The position numbers were made by a program, and so were the translations under genes. The notes beneath the pieces were generated by a model. It had not been told where the DNA came from. It saw nothing but the letters and a program-made list of their open reading frames with translations, and ran no database searches. Below, in pieces: positions 17,904-27,900 of a DNA stretch of 64,000 bases; the first letter of the stretch is position 1; each line of letters starts with the position of its first letter. The DNA comes from Mariniblastus sp. Lineage in GTDB: Bacteria > Planctomycetota > Planctomycetia > Pirellulales > Pirellulaceae. The DNA is taken from positions 62,001-126,000 of the forward strand of contig JAKVBG010000001.1 of assembly GCA_022447605.1 (NCBI GenBank). Direction: 5' to 3'.

Positions 17904-19898
17904 ATGCTGTCCCGAGTATCGAACAATTCGAACATGGCATTCATCCGTCCGCGCCTTCGGACGTTTCTGTTCGCCTGGCTCGCGTGCTTGTTTCTGGCAA
18001 CCAGCAGTTGGGCCGACCAACCCGAGTTCAGCTCGGGACAGCTGGGTCAGGGCAAGCCGTGGGAAACGGAGTGGTACCAGTACGACTCGGGCGTTGACGG
18101 ACCGGTGGTGATGATCTTTGGCGGCGTCCACGGCAACGAACCGGCCGGCTCCCGGGCAGCGATGCAGATCAAAAACTGGACGGTCGAGAAAGGGAAACTG
18201 ATCGTCGTCCCCCGCGCCAACAAGCTCGGTCTACAAGCCAACACCCGCTGGATCCCCGAGTTTCGAAATGACCGCAAACTGAAAGATCTGAATCGGAATT
18301 TTCCCCGCCAGTCCGATCCGACGACCAAGACCGAGCTGGCCACGGCGTTGTGGGAATTCATCAAGGAACGCCAACCGGATTGGTTTTTTGACCTGCACGA
18401 GGGGTATGACTTTCACCGGGTGAACCCGAAATCGGTTGGATCCAGCGTGATCGCCTTCCCGGAACAGGCCGAGTTGGCGAACCAACTGGCCTCGGTCGCC
18501 AACCGGCATATCGCCCCCGAACGCGCCTTCTCCATCCTGGCCAAATCAGGTCCGGTCGACGGTTCGGCGGCCCGCGCCTGCAGCGTACAGTTGGGCGCCA
18601 AGAGCTTTATCCTGGAGACGACCTTCAAAGACCAGCCGATCTCCCAGCGGACCCGGCAACACCGGGCGATGGTCGCCACCGCCTTGCAAGCGATCGGTGT
18701 GACCGATCGGGACCTCTCCCAACAGTTTGTCAGCGCCGATCAAAACAAGAAGGAACCGATTCGGGTTGGCGTCTTCGATGCGGACGGCGCCGGTCCGGAT
18801 AAGATCTTCCGCGTCCTCGATGCGGAACCGACGGTGGAAGGGTTTCATATCGGCCCGGAAGATATCTCCGTTGACGTACTGGACCAGTTTGACGTCCTCC
18901 TTTTCCCGGGCGGTTCGGGAAGCAAGCAGGGGAAAGCGATCGGCCCGCAGCGGCGCGAACTGGTTCGCCAGTTCACCCGCGACGGGGGTGGTGTGATCGG
19001 TATTTGCGCCGGGGCGTACCTCTGTTCATCCCATTACGACTGGTCGCTGAACCTGATGAACGCCAAGGTCTATAACGTGACGGTCGAAATCCCGGAGAAG
19101 GGGCGGAAATCGATGTGGTACCGGGGAGGACCGGCCGATGTCGAAGTAGAGATGAGCGAACGGGCGGGCAAGCTGCTGGGACTCGATGGTCAGCATACGA
19201 TCCGCTATCAGAACGGCCCGATCATCTCGCCCGGTTCAAGTGAGACGGCACCCGATTACGAAGTCCTGGCCAGCTTCCGCTCGGAGAACTACCTGTACGA
19301 GGTCCAGAAGGGGACGATGACTGATCAGCCGGCGATCCTCCGCTCCAAGTTTGGCCAGGGCGAGGTGATCGCCTTCAGTCCCCATTTCGAATCGACCCAG
19401 GGTAAAGAATCGGTTGTCGTCCGTGCAATCCGTCACGTCGCCGCGCCGCCAGCAGAGACCCAGCCCGAACCGGACCTGGGGACACCCGCCTGGGAAGTGA
19501 CCGACGCACCGTTTCGCTGGGACGTTACGACTCGCACCGACCCCAACCAGGTGGGACAGTTTGAGATCACGGTCCAATTGCAGATGGCCCCCGGCTGGCA
19601 TACGTACGCCAACCAGGTGCCGGGCAGTCCGTACCGACCCACCGTGGTACAGTTGCAACTCCCGGACCAGGTCGAGGCGGTCGGACCGTGGCAAAAACCG
19701 GTCGCCCTACCGGACTTGGCCAAACCAGAACAGCAAGTCTACCGGGGAACCGTTCGCTTCTCCCGCAAGGTTCGCCTCCTGCCGGGAGCGAAAAGGGCCT
19801 CGGTCACCGTCCAGGTCGACTACCAGGTCTGCGATCAAGCAAAATGCCTGCCGGCGGCCACCGTCAAGAAAACGGTCCGGATCGGTGACGGTTCCTGA
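17904..19898 (+). CDS. Secreted AstE/AspA-like peptidase - GATase1-like (BPL_N) - DsbD-N-like fusion
   Basis: The 664-aa exported protein joins three domains. The first (about residues 35-285) is an M14/AspA-type zinc hydrolase with ligand motif FGGVHGNEPAG, LKDLNRNFPR, FFDLHEGYD and a late Glu in SFILETTF. The second (about 290-500) resembles the biotin-ligase N-terminal / class I amidotransferase fold, with Cys in GVIGICAGAYLCSS. The third (about 530-660) resembles the DsbD alpha domain (WHTYANQVPGSPYRP, then a Cys pair in YQVCDQAKCLPA). The ATG at 17904 has GAAAGG upstream and precedes a signal peptide (FLFAWLACLFLATSSWADQ); the track start at 17637 is too far upstream. Substrate is unknown. 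Confidence 0.8.
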   Translation: MLSRVSNNSNMAFIRPRLRTFLFAWLACLFLATSSWADQPEFSSGQLGQGKPWETEWYQYDSGVDGPVVMIFGGVHGNEPAGSRAAMQIKNWTVEKGKLIVVPRANKLGLQANTRWIPEFRNDRKLKDLNRNFPRQSDPTTKTELATALWEFIKERQPDWFFDLHEGYDFHRVNPKSVGSSVIAFPEQAELANQLASVANRHIAPERAFSILAKSGPVDGSAARACSVQLGAKSFILETTFKDQPISQRTRQHRAMVATALQAIGVTDRDLSQQFVSADQNKKEPIRVGVFDADGAGPDKIFRVLDAEPTVEGFHIGPEDISVDVLDQFDVLLFPGGSGSKQGKAIGPQRRELVRQFTRDGGGVIGICAGAYLCSSHYDWSLNLMNAKVYNVTVEIPEKGRKSMWYRGGPADVEVEMSERAGKLLGLDGQHTIRYQNGPIISPGSSETAPDYEVLASFRSENYLYEVQKGTMTDQPAILRSKFGQGEVIAFSPHFESTQGKESVVVRAIRHVAAPPAETQPEPDLGTPAWEVTDAPFRWDVTTRTDPNQVGQFEITVQLQMAPGWHTYANQVPGSPYRPTVVQLQLPDQVEAVGPWQKPVALPDLAKPEQQVYRGTVRFSRKVRLLPGAKRASVTVQVDYQVCDQAKCLPAATVKKTVRIGDGS

Positions 19899-19947
19899 TC
19901 GGGAAAGCTGCCTGAAAGGGCACCGCTTCCGTCAGTAGGGCTACCGC

Positions 19948-20919
19948 TCACACGTTACTTTCCACTGAATCTATCGCAGCGGGCAACCAGGTAAGCAGGT
20001 CGCTGGCCAGTAGCGACGCCTTGCCCATCTTGCCCGCGGCCAGGTCACCGGCCAGGCCGTGCAGGTAACAACCGGTCCGACTCGCCTCCCACGGTTTCAA
20101 CCCCTGGCCCCACAACGAGGCGACGATTCCGGTCAACAGATCTCCGCAGCCGGCAGTGGCCATCCCCGAATTACCGGTCGGATTGTGCACCTGTTGCTGG
20201 CCGTCGGTCACCAAGCTGCGGTGTCCTTTCAGGATCAGTGTCAGCTCATGCCGGGCCGCCCAATCAACCGCTAACGCTTCGAGTTTCTGCCGGTCACTCT
20301 CCGTTTGACCGATCAGTCTCTGGAACTCGCCCGGGTGGGGCGTCAGGATACGTTCGCCTTGGTGCGCCGAAAAATCGACACCCGCGTCGGCCAGGTTGTT
20401 GAGGCCATCGGCGTCAACCACCAGCGGCTGAGGCAACGCTTCATAGAGTTGACAGGCGATCTGCTGGCCAGCCGCAGTCCGGCCCATACCGGGCCCCAGC
20501 GCGACCACGTCCGCCCACTCGCATTGCTGCAGGATCTGCTCAACGGATGCTTCGCCAAAAAATCCGCCATCGGTCGCCACAGGTAAAACCATCAGGCAAG
20601 CTGAGAACGCAGCCACTTGCGCCTGCGCGTCCGCCGGGGTCATGACCTGGACCAGTCCCGAACCGGTCCGCAGTGCGGCCTGGCCCGCCAGTGCGGCGGC
20701 CCCAGCCATACCGACCGATCCTCCCACGACCAGCACGCGCCCCAGATCTCCCTTGTGGGCATCCTCTTTTCGTCGGGGAAATCGATAACCGGTTTCCTCC
20801 GCCGGCGCTTGGCCGTCTGGAGCAACCGGTCCGAACACTCTCTCAGTGAACTCATTCAGGCTGAGCCGGCCACTCCGAAAGTGACGGGCCGCCTGCTGGA
20901 AGTCATGACGATTGATCAC
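19948..20919 (-). CDS. nnrD: ADP-dependent NAD(P)H-hydrate dehydratase
   Basis: The 323-aa enzyme repairs damaged NAD(P)H hydrates. Diagnostic segments are RVLVVGGSVGMAGAAALAG, VVDADGLNNLA, ILTPHPGEFQRL and NSGMATAGCGDLLTGIVASL, the last being the nucleotide-binding and catalytic Asp region. The N-terminal epimerase (NnrE) half found in fused NnrDE proteins is absent. The start is GTG at 20919 with no clear Shine-Dalgarno, so an internal start cannot be excluded. It is convergent with the fusion gene and divergent from argG. Confidence 0.93.
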   Translation of the reverse strand: MINRHDFQQAARHFRSGRLSLNEFTERVFGPVAPDGQAPAEETGYRFPRRKEDAHKGDLGRVLVVGGSVGMAGAAALAGQAALRTGSGLVQVMTPADAQAQVAAFSACLMVLPVATDGGFFGEASVEQILQQCEWADVVALGPGMGRTAAGQQIACQLYEALPQPLVVDADGLNNLADAGVDFSAHQGERILTPHPGEFQRLIGQTESDRQKLEALAVDWAARHELTLILKGHRSLVTDGQQQVHNPTGNSGMATAGCGDLLTGIVASLWGQGLKPWEASRTGCYLHGLAGDLAAGKMGKASLLASDLLTWLPAAIDSVESNV

Positions 20920-21069
20920 GGCAAACTCGAAACGGAAAACAGGGAGACACGCGGACTGACCGATGTTACTGGCAGAACGGATACTCTACAATCTGGGTTG
21001 TAAATCACAGGCATCCGTTCCGTTTGCCTGGAATCGAATTGCGTGGAACAGGATATTGGGAAGACTTGA

Positions 21070-22284
21070 ATGCCTAGTTGTGTATTGGCTTATTCCGGCG
21101 GACTGGATACATCAGTAATCCTCGGTTGGTTGATGGATCAAGGTTACGAAGTGCATGCCGTTTACGTCGATCTCGGCCAACCTTGTGAAGACCGCGAAGA
21201 GATCATGCGGAAAGCGGAGGACATCGGGGCCGCCTCCGCACAGATCGTCGATGTCCGTGAAGAGCTGTGCCGCGATTTCGCCTTCCCGATCCTGACGTGG
21301 CAGGCGAAGTACGAGGGGGTCTACCTGCTCGGTACGTCGATTGCGCGGCCGCTGATCTCCAAGGCCTGTCTGCAGGTGGCTCGGGAAGTCGGCGCCGATG
21401 CGTATGCCCACGGGGCGACGGGCAAAGGGAACGACCAATGCCGATTCCAACTGGCGGCCGAAGCGCTGGACGCCAACGTCCAGGTCATCGCTCCCTGGCG
21501 CGACGCGACCTTCCGAGATCTCTTCCCCGGCCGGACCGAGCTGATCGACTATTGCGATGCCAAGAACATCCCGGTCAAGGCGACCACGGCCAAACCTTAC
21601 AGCAGTGATGAAAACTGCCTGCACATCAGTTACGAGGCGGGCCAACTGGAAGAACTCGATGTCAACGGTTGTGAGCTGGTCGAATTCGGGATGGGCGTTT
21701 CACCGGCCGAGGCGCCGGATAAAAAAGAAACCGTCTCGATCGGTTTCGAGTCGGGCGTCCCGGTTTCGGTCAACGGTGAACGTCAATCGCCGCTGCAAGT
21801 CGTGGAGGGACTGAACCAGTTGGCCGGTCGCAATGGGATTGGCCGGATCGACATGGTGGAAAACCGCTTTGTCGGCATGAAGAGCAGGGGAGTCTACGAA
21901 GCACCCGGCATGACCCTGCTGTATGACGCCCATCGCTATGTGGAACAGCTCACCATGGACCGTGACCTGATGCACCTGCGAGATCGGCTGGCACCGGAAG
22001 TTGCCGAGATGGTTTACTACGGCTTCTGGTACTGTCCGAAAATGGATGCCCTGTTTGAATTCAACCGTTCAGCCCAACAGAACGTGACGGGTGAGGTCAC
22101 CCTCGACCTGTACAAGGGGAATATTTCTATCAGCCAACGTAGTAGTCCTCACAGCCTTTACGACGATGCGATTGCTACAATGGAAGGTGGCGGAGACTAC
22201 AACCAGACCGACGCCGAGGGGTTCCTGCGAATCCAGGGACTGCCCTCACGCGTGCAGGCCCGTCGTATGCCCAGGGAATATTAA
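21070..22284 (+). CDS. argG: Argininosuccinate synthase
   Basis: The 404-aa enzyme condenses citrulline and aspartate with ATP in arginine biosynthesis. The N-terminal ATP-binding P-loop-like motif is clear (VLAYSGGLDTSVILGWL), followed by AHGATGKGNDQCRFQ and YSSDENCLHISYEAGQLE, as in all ArgG proteins. Length is normal. The ATG at 21070 lies right before PSCVLAYSGG. The ABC permease follows after 15 bases, so the two may share a transcript, but their functions are unrelated as far as can be seen. No other arg gene is near. Confidence 0.97.
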   Translation: MPSCVLAYSGGLDTSVILGWLMDQGYEVHAVYVDLGQPCEDREEIMRKAEDIGAASAQIVDVREELCRDFAFPILTWQAKYEGVYLLGTSIARPLISKACLQVAREVGADAYAHGATGKGNDQCRFQLAAEALDANVQVIAPWRDATFRDLFPGRTELIDYCDAKNIPVKATTAKPYSSDENCLHISYEAGQLEELDVNGCELVEFGMGVSPAEAPDKKETVSIGFESGVPVSVNGERQSPLQVVEGLNQLAGRNGIGRIDMVENRFVGMKSRGVYEAPGMTLLYDAHRYVEQLTMDRDLMHLRDRLAPEVAEMVYYGFWYCPKMDALFEFNRSAQQNVTGEVTLDLYKGNISISQRSSPHSLYDDAIATMEGGGDYNQTDAEGFLRIQGLPSRVQARRMPREY

Positions 22285-22299
22285 AGGTCACCACGCTCG

Positions 22300-23988
22300 A
22301 TGTACCTGTTTGAAAATCCGGTTCTACAGCGCGAATTGCTGGTCAATCTGAGGATGCCGCGGGCCTTCCTGCTCCTGTTGACCTACCAGCTGCTGTTGGC
22401 GGCCGTGGTCTATTTTGCCTGGCCCAAGGATAACATCCGGCTCGATTTGACCGCCAACCCGGAATCGACCAGGCAGTTGGTCAACCTGTTTTTCCTCGGG
22501 CAGTATATCCTGGCCTCCCTGATGGCTCCCAGTTTTGCCGCCGGAGCGGTCACGGGTGAGAAAGAGCGAAAAACGTACGAGATGCTGTTGGCCAGCCCAT
22601 TGCAGCCGCAGGCAATCGTCATGGGAAAACTGGTGGCCGCGCTGACGCACCTGGCGATCCTGATTTTCGCCTCTTTGCCGATTGTCATGCTCTGTCTCCC
22701 GCTGGGTGGGGTCTCCTTTTACGAAGTCCTGGCAGCTTACCTGGCACTCATCTGCAGCGTCATTACCTTTGGCATGATCAGCGTCTGGTGTGGCAGCCTG
22801 TTCAAGCGGACTTCCGCTTCGCTGGTCGTCTCCTACCTGCTGATCCTGCCCCTGGCGATTATCGGGGTCCTGTTCTGGCAAGCGTTGGAAGCGCGAGGTG
22901 AAACCCGCTTCAACCTGACAGTCGTCGTCTTGCCGGGTATGGCCGCAGCCCTGTCGATCACCCTGTTCTACCTCACCTGCAGCCGCATGCTGTACCCGCC
23001 CGACATGGGGAGTGAAGGGAAGGAGGTCGTGGACCTCGACCAGGAAGCAGCCGAGGCGATCGGCCTGGTGATCCAGAGGGACCAATTCCCCGATCGCCTG
23101 TTCGCCCCTCCCAAGCGCGAAACGTTGATGGACGATCATACCAACCCGATTTACGACAAGGAGATGCGGAGCGAAATATTTGGACAGGGAACGTTGATGC
23201 TGCGGTTGGCCATCCAGATCAGCATGATCCTGGCCATCCCGTTGATGGCCGTTTTCCTATACATCTACGGATCCATGGCGCCGTGGTACATTTCGTATGT
23301 CTGCGTGTTCAATATCCTGGTCGGTCCCGTTTTTTCGGCTGGCAGCGTCACCAGTGAGCGAGAGCGACAAACACTCGACCTGTTGCTGACTACCATCATC
23401 ACACCGTGGCAATTCCTGTGGGGAAAACTGATTTCAGGGCTGCGGGTTTCCAGTGTATTGACCTCGTTCCTGCTCTGGCCTCTGGTACTGGCCTTAATCA
23501 TGGTCCCGGAATACTGGTCCAACATCCCGACCATCGTGGCCTACCTGATGATCGTGGGGCTGACCTGCCTGACCACAGCAATCCTGGCCCTGTTCTGCTC
23601 GACCGTTTTCCAGAAAACAGGAACCAGCCTGATCGTGACGTACACCGTGATCCTGTTACTCTACGCCGCACCCCTGGCGGGCAGTTTTTTTGCCCGCAAT
23701 TACTTCCCCGACTCGCCCGCAACGCCTTACGTCGAGTACACCACTATCACCAGTCCGTTTGCAGCCGCCTTCCAGTTCCCGATTTACATGGACGACCTTT
23801 CCGAGCAGCAGTCGAACTGGAAAAAGGCCGACTCAGGTGAAGAGGGCCAGGTGATGGGGTACCCACTATCCGACCTGCGCCACTTTACCGGCTACTTTTT
23901 CTTTACGGTCCTGCTGAACCTGCTCCTGTTCCAACTGATGATCTGGTTGTTTGGCTCCCGGTGGCGGGTTTCCATGTCCACCGGTTAG
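22300..23988 (+). CDS. ABC-2 type transporter permease, double-length
   Basis: The 562-aa membrane protein has about 12 predicted TM helices in two similar halves. Each half starts with an NP-and-RE/E-rich amphipathic entry (FENPVLQRELLVN; TNPIYDKEMRSE) and contains the ABC-2 signature (GAVTGEKERKTYEMLLASPL; GSVTSERERQTLDLLLTTII). This suggests an internal duplication, with both permease subunits of a dimer fused. No ATPase gene is adjacent, so the nucleotide-binding partner must be elsewhere. Substrate is unknown. The start ATG at 22300 is 15 bases after argG. Confidence 0.85.
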   Translation: MYLFENPVLQRELLVNLRMPRAFLLLLTYQLLLAAVVYFAWPKDNIRLDLTANPESTRQLVNLFFLGQYILASLMAPSFAAGAVTGEKERKTYEMLLASPLQPQAIVMGKLVAALTHLAILIFASLPIVMLCLPLGGVSFYEVLAAYLALICSVITFGMISVWCGSLFKRTSASLVVSYLLILPLAIIGVLFWQALEARGETRFNLTVVVLPGMAAALSITLFYLTCSRMLYPPDMGSEGKEVVDLDQEAAEAIGLVIQRDQFPDRLFAPPKRETLMDDHTNPIYDKEMRSEIFGQGTLMLRLAIQISMILAIPLMAVFLYIYGSMAPWYISYVCVFNILVGPVFSAGSVTSERERQTLDLLLTTIITPWQFLWGKLISGLRVSSVLTSFLLWPLVLALIMVPEYWSNIPTIVAYLMIVGLTCLTTAILALFCSTVFQKTGTSLIVTYTVILLLYAAPLAGSFFARNYFPDSPATPYVEYTTITSPFAAAFQFPIYMDDLSEQQSNWKKADSGEEGQVMGYPLSDLRHFTGYFFFTVLLNLLLFQLMIWLFGSRWRVSMSTG

Positions 23989-24130
23989 TTCCGCCGGACA
24001 AGTGCAACTGACAACCGAGCGTGTTATGAGAATTGCTGGTAATTTTTGTTTTCTCGTCCCATCGGATGGTAGGTAAACCGAACCGCGGGACGTTACAATA
24101 CTTCCATCGACCCGTCATCGAGGAAAGAGG

Positions 24131-24871
24131 ATGAAGATTCAATACCGACTCATGGTCAACCTGTTGGTCCTGGCGGTCACCTGCCTGGCACTCGCCCCTG
24201 TCAGCGCCCAGGAAGATCCGCCGAGTGAAAAAACCGGCTCAAAAACCCCTCCTGCCCGGACGCATTACATGGGCCGGCAGATCGCCCGGACGATGCACTA
24301 CACCGGTGCGGAGTGGTTAATCCGGGACGAACGGGAGCGTGAGGAACGTTGCTCGATGATGATTGCCAACCTGGGAATCAAGCCTGGGATGGCAATTTGC
24401 GACATGGGTTGTGGCAATGGCTTCCACACCTTGCGGATGGCCGAGCTGACCGGAAAACAGGGGATTGTTCTGGGCGTCGACGTGCAGGCAGAGATGCTGG
24501 AGTACCTGCGCGAGCGGAGCGAGGAGCAGGGAATCGAGAACGTGGTTCCGATCCTCGGCTCTTTCCATAATCCCCGCCTGCCGCCCAACTCGATCGACCT
24601 CGTTCTGTTAGTCGATGTCTACCATGAATTCTCACACCCCGAGCAGATGCTGGCGGCCATGAGGAAGAGCCTGACCAAGGATGGTTTGATCGTGCTGGTG
24701 GAATACCGTTCGGAAGATCCCGACGTACCGATCAAGCGACTGCACAAAATGAGTAAGAAACAGGTCAACAAGGAACTGACGGCCAACGGTTTCAAGCTGG
24801 TGCGCGAATTTGACCGCCTACCCTGGCAACACATGATGTTCTTTGGTCGCGATGACCAGCAAGAGGAATAG
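24131..24871 (+). CDS. Exported class I SAM-dependent methyltransferase-like protein
   Basis: The 246-aa protein starts with a clear signal peptide (MVNLLVLAVTCLALAPVSAQ at residues 8-27), yet the rest is a methyltransferase fold: motif I GMAICDMGCGNGFHTLRMAE, an acidic residue ending strand 2 (VLGVDVQAEML), and motif IV region VLLVDVYHEFSHPEQML. AGGAAAGAGG precedes the ATG at 24131. It is the first gene of an apparent operon with the PSCyt/PSD1 (33-base gap) and DUF1501 genes. A methyltransferase outside the cytoplasm would need SAM there, so either the N-terminus is an anchor or the activity is unusual. Target is unknown. Confidence 0.8.
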   Translation: MKIQYRLMVNLLVLAVTCLALAPVSAQEDPPSEKTGSKTPPARTHYMGRQIARTMHYTGAEWLIRDEREREERCSMMIANLGIKPGMAICDMGCGNGFHTLRMAELTGKQGIVLGVDVQAEMLEYLRERSEEQGIENVVPILGSFHNPRLPPNSIDLVLLVDVYHEFSHPEQMLAAMRKSLTKDGLIVLVEYRSEDPDVPIKRLHKMSKKQVNKELTANGFKLVREFDRLPWQHMMFFGRDDQQEE

Positions 24872-24904
24872 AGGGATCCGATTCCCGCAACACAGGCCAG
24901 CCAC

Positions 24905-27900
24905 ATGGCAAACCGCAAGATAAGCAACTGGAATTTACTGGTCACGTTGTTGATCGGCTCGTTCAGTGCCAGCCTGTCACTCGCACAGCAAACGCCCGGC
25001 CTGCAATTCAACCGCGACATCCGCCCGATCCTGTCCGCCCATTGTTACCAGTGCCATGGCCCGGATGAAGAACATGGCCAGGCAGGATTGCGCCTGGATA
25101 CCGAAACGGGGATCCATGAAGTATTTGGCGAAACCGACCTCGACCAGAACACGGCCTGGCAACGGCTTCAATCGAAAGACCCGGATGAGCAGATGCCACC
25201 GCCGACGGTCCATAGCAGGATCAGCCGGGAGGAGATCGATCGATTGCGACGGTGGATTGGCCAAGGCGCCCCGTTTGAGGAACACTGGTCGTTCCGCTTG
25301 CCAATCGCCAGTCCACCCCCGTCGGTCAACCAGACAGACTGGGTCCGCAACCCGATCGATCGGTTCGTGCTGGCGAAACTTGAATCGAAGGGCTGGCGAC
25401 CGGGCCAGACCGCTTCTCGGCAGCAGTTGATTCGCCGGCTGACGTTGGACCTGACCGGATTGCCACCCACGCCTTCCGAGATCGACTCGTTCCTGGCCGA
25501 CCAGCAGCCCGGAGCCTACCAGCGACTGGTCGATCGACTCCTGCAATCCCCCCACCTCGGTGAGCGTCTCGCTGTTCCCTGGCTGGATGCAGCCAGGTAC
25601 GCTGACACCAATGGGTTTTCCATCGACGACCACCGCGACATGTGGTTGTGGCGTGAATGGGTGATTGATGCCTTCAACCAGAACATGCCGTACGATCAGT
25701 TCCTTACCGAACAACTGGCGGGTGATCTGCTCGAGGGAGCCACTGACAGGCAACGGCTGGCCACTGGTTTCCTGCGTAACAGCATGAATACCCATGAAGG
25801 TGGAACCCTGCCCGAGGAATACCGGGTCATCTACCTTGCCGACAAGGTCGACACGGTGGCCACTGTATTCCTGGGACTGACCGTCCGCTGCGCCCAATGC
25901 CACGATCACAAGTACGACCCGATCAGCCAGCAGGATTATTACCGGTTCTACGCCTTTTTTGACACGGCCCATGAACCGGGCAGTGGCGCTGAAAACGGAA
26001 ACACCGAGCCGACCCTCCGTATGGACGGGCCATTGACCTCTCCCGACCTGTTCCGCCAGGACATCCAGCAGCGTATCGATACCTTGCGGCAATACCTGGT
26101 CCATCCACCCGAACTGGTCGAAGCGCGCTCTGCCTGGGAAAAAACGGCAACCGGCAATGAGGCATTACAGAAAGCGCTGTCGACCGAAGTGCCCGCCCGC
26201 GACGAGGATGACTGGAAAGCCATCAACCAGGCATTCGCAGCGACCAGCCGGCTGTGGAACCGCCACGTGGCCAATATCGAACGCGAAATCGGTTTCCTGC
26301 AACGGGATCTGAAGGCTGGGCAATCGTCGGTAATGGTCATGAAAGAGCAGGGGCCCCGGCAGACGTACGTCCTGACCCGCGGACAGTACGACCTGCCAGA
26401 CAAGTCACAACCGGTGCAAGCCAACGCACCGGCCATGTTACCCAAGCTTCAATTCCAGCCACCGGAGCCGGCCCAGAAACAGGCTGAACCGGTCGATCCC
26501 TGGCAGGGCGCCAAGTGGATCTGGAACGACGCCCGCGCCGCCTCGGTCCCCCAGGACAATCGTCCCAAATATTTTCGTCATCGTTTCCAATTGGCCGAGC
26601 GACCCGGTTCGGCCGTGCTCCGGGTGACCGCCGACAACCGGTGCACGACCTATCTCAATGGGCAGAAGCTGGGCAACCAACAACCCTGGATGACGCCGGC
26701 CCGTTACGAGATCACCCCGCACCTGGTCGATGGCGAGAACGTGATCGCCGTCGAGGCAGTCAACGCGGGTGGGCCCGCCGGCCTGTTGGCGTCGCTCGTT
26801 ATCGACAACCAGGTTCAACAGATGACCGATGGAGAATGGTTCGTTTCGGACCAGCCAACGGACGATTGGACCCAGGTCGATTTTGACAACGAACGATGGG
26901 AGCGCGCGGTTGAGCTGGGACCGGCCAACATGGCGCCCTGGAAGATGGCTCACCGGCCAAGTGTCCCAGCAGTCCAAAACCAACCATCGCGGCTCGACCT
27001 GGCCCGGTGGCTGGTCGATGAGCGGAACCCGCTGACGGCGCGGGTGGCGGTGAACCGGTACTGGCAGATGCTGTTTGGCCAGGGCCTGGTCCGGACGCCC
27101 AATGATTTTGGAGCGCAAGGCACCTTTCCAACCCATCCGAAACTGCTCGACTGGCTAGCGATCGAATTTCGTCAACAGGACTGGAACGTCAAGCAGTTAT
27201 TGAAAACGATCGTGATGTCGGCCACCTACCGCCAATCGGCTGCGGCATCCCCTGATCGGTTCCGTGAAGACCCGCAGAACGAATGGCTGGGGAGGGCCAG
27301 CCGGTTTCGGCTGCCCGCCGAGTTCATTCGGGATGGCGCGATGGCAATCGCAGGAACACTCGATCCCAGGGTGGGGGGCCCGAGTGTTTACCCCCGACAG
27401 CCCCACGGCCTGTGGCGGGAAATCAGCCACTTTGGTTACACCAAGCCGTTCAGCGCCCAGGCGTTCTACCCGAGTGATCCAACCGGGCAGAGCCGCCGCA
27501 GCCTGTATACGTTTTGGAAACGGACGAGTCCTCCTCCCTCCATGATCGCCTTCGACGCCCCCACCCGAGAGGTCTGCTCCGTGGAACGCTCCCGCACCAA
27601 CACACCCCTGCAGGCCCTCGTCCTGTTGAATGATCCGCAATACGTCCAGGCAGCCCGGGAGCTGGCTCGCCGGACAATCGACGAAGGGGGAGCTTCGATT
27701 GAGCAGCGGGCGGCGTACCTGTTTCGTTTGGCCACCTCGCGGCAGCCGGATCAAGCCGAACGGGAAATCCTGGTACAGCGGTACCGGTCGATTTACCAAC
27801 AATTCTGCCAGGACCCGGTCGCCGCGCGTGACCTGGCTCGGGATCAGGATGCCGAACTGGCGGCCTGGACAGCCATCGCCTCGATTGTCCTTAACCTGGA

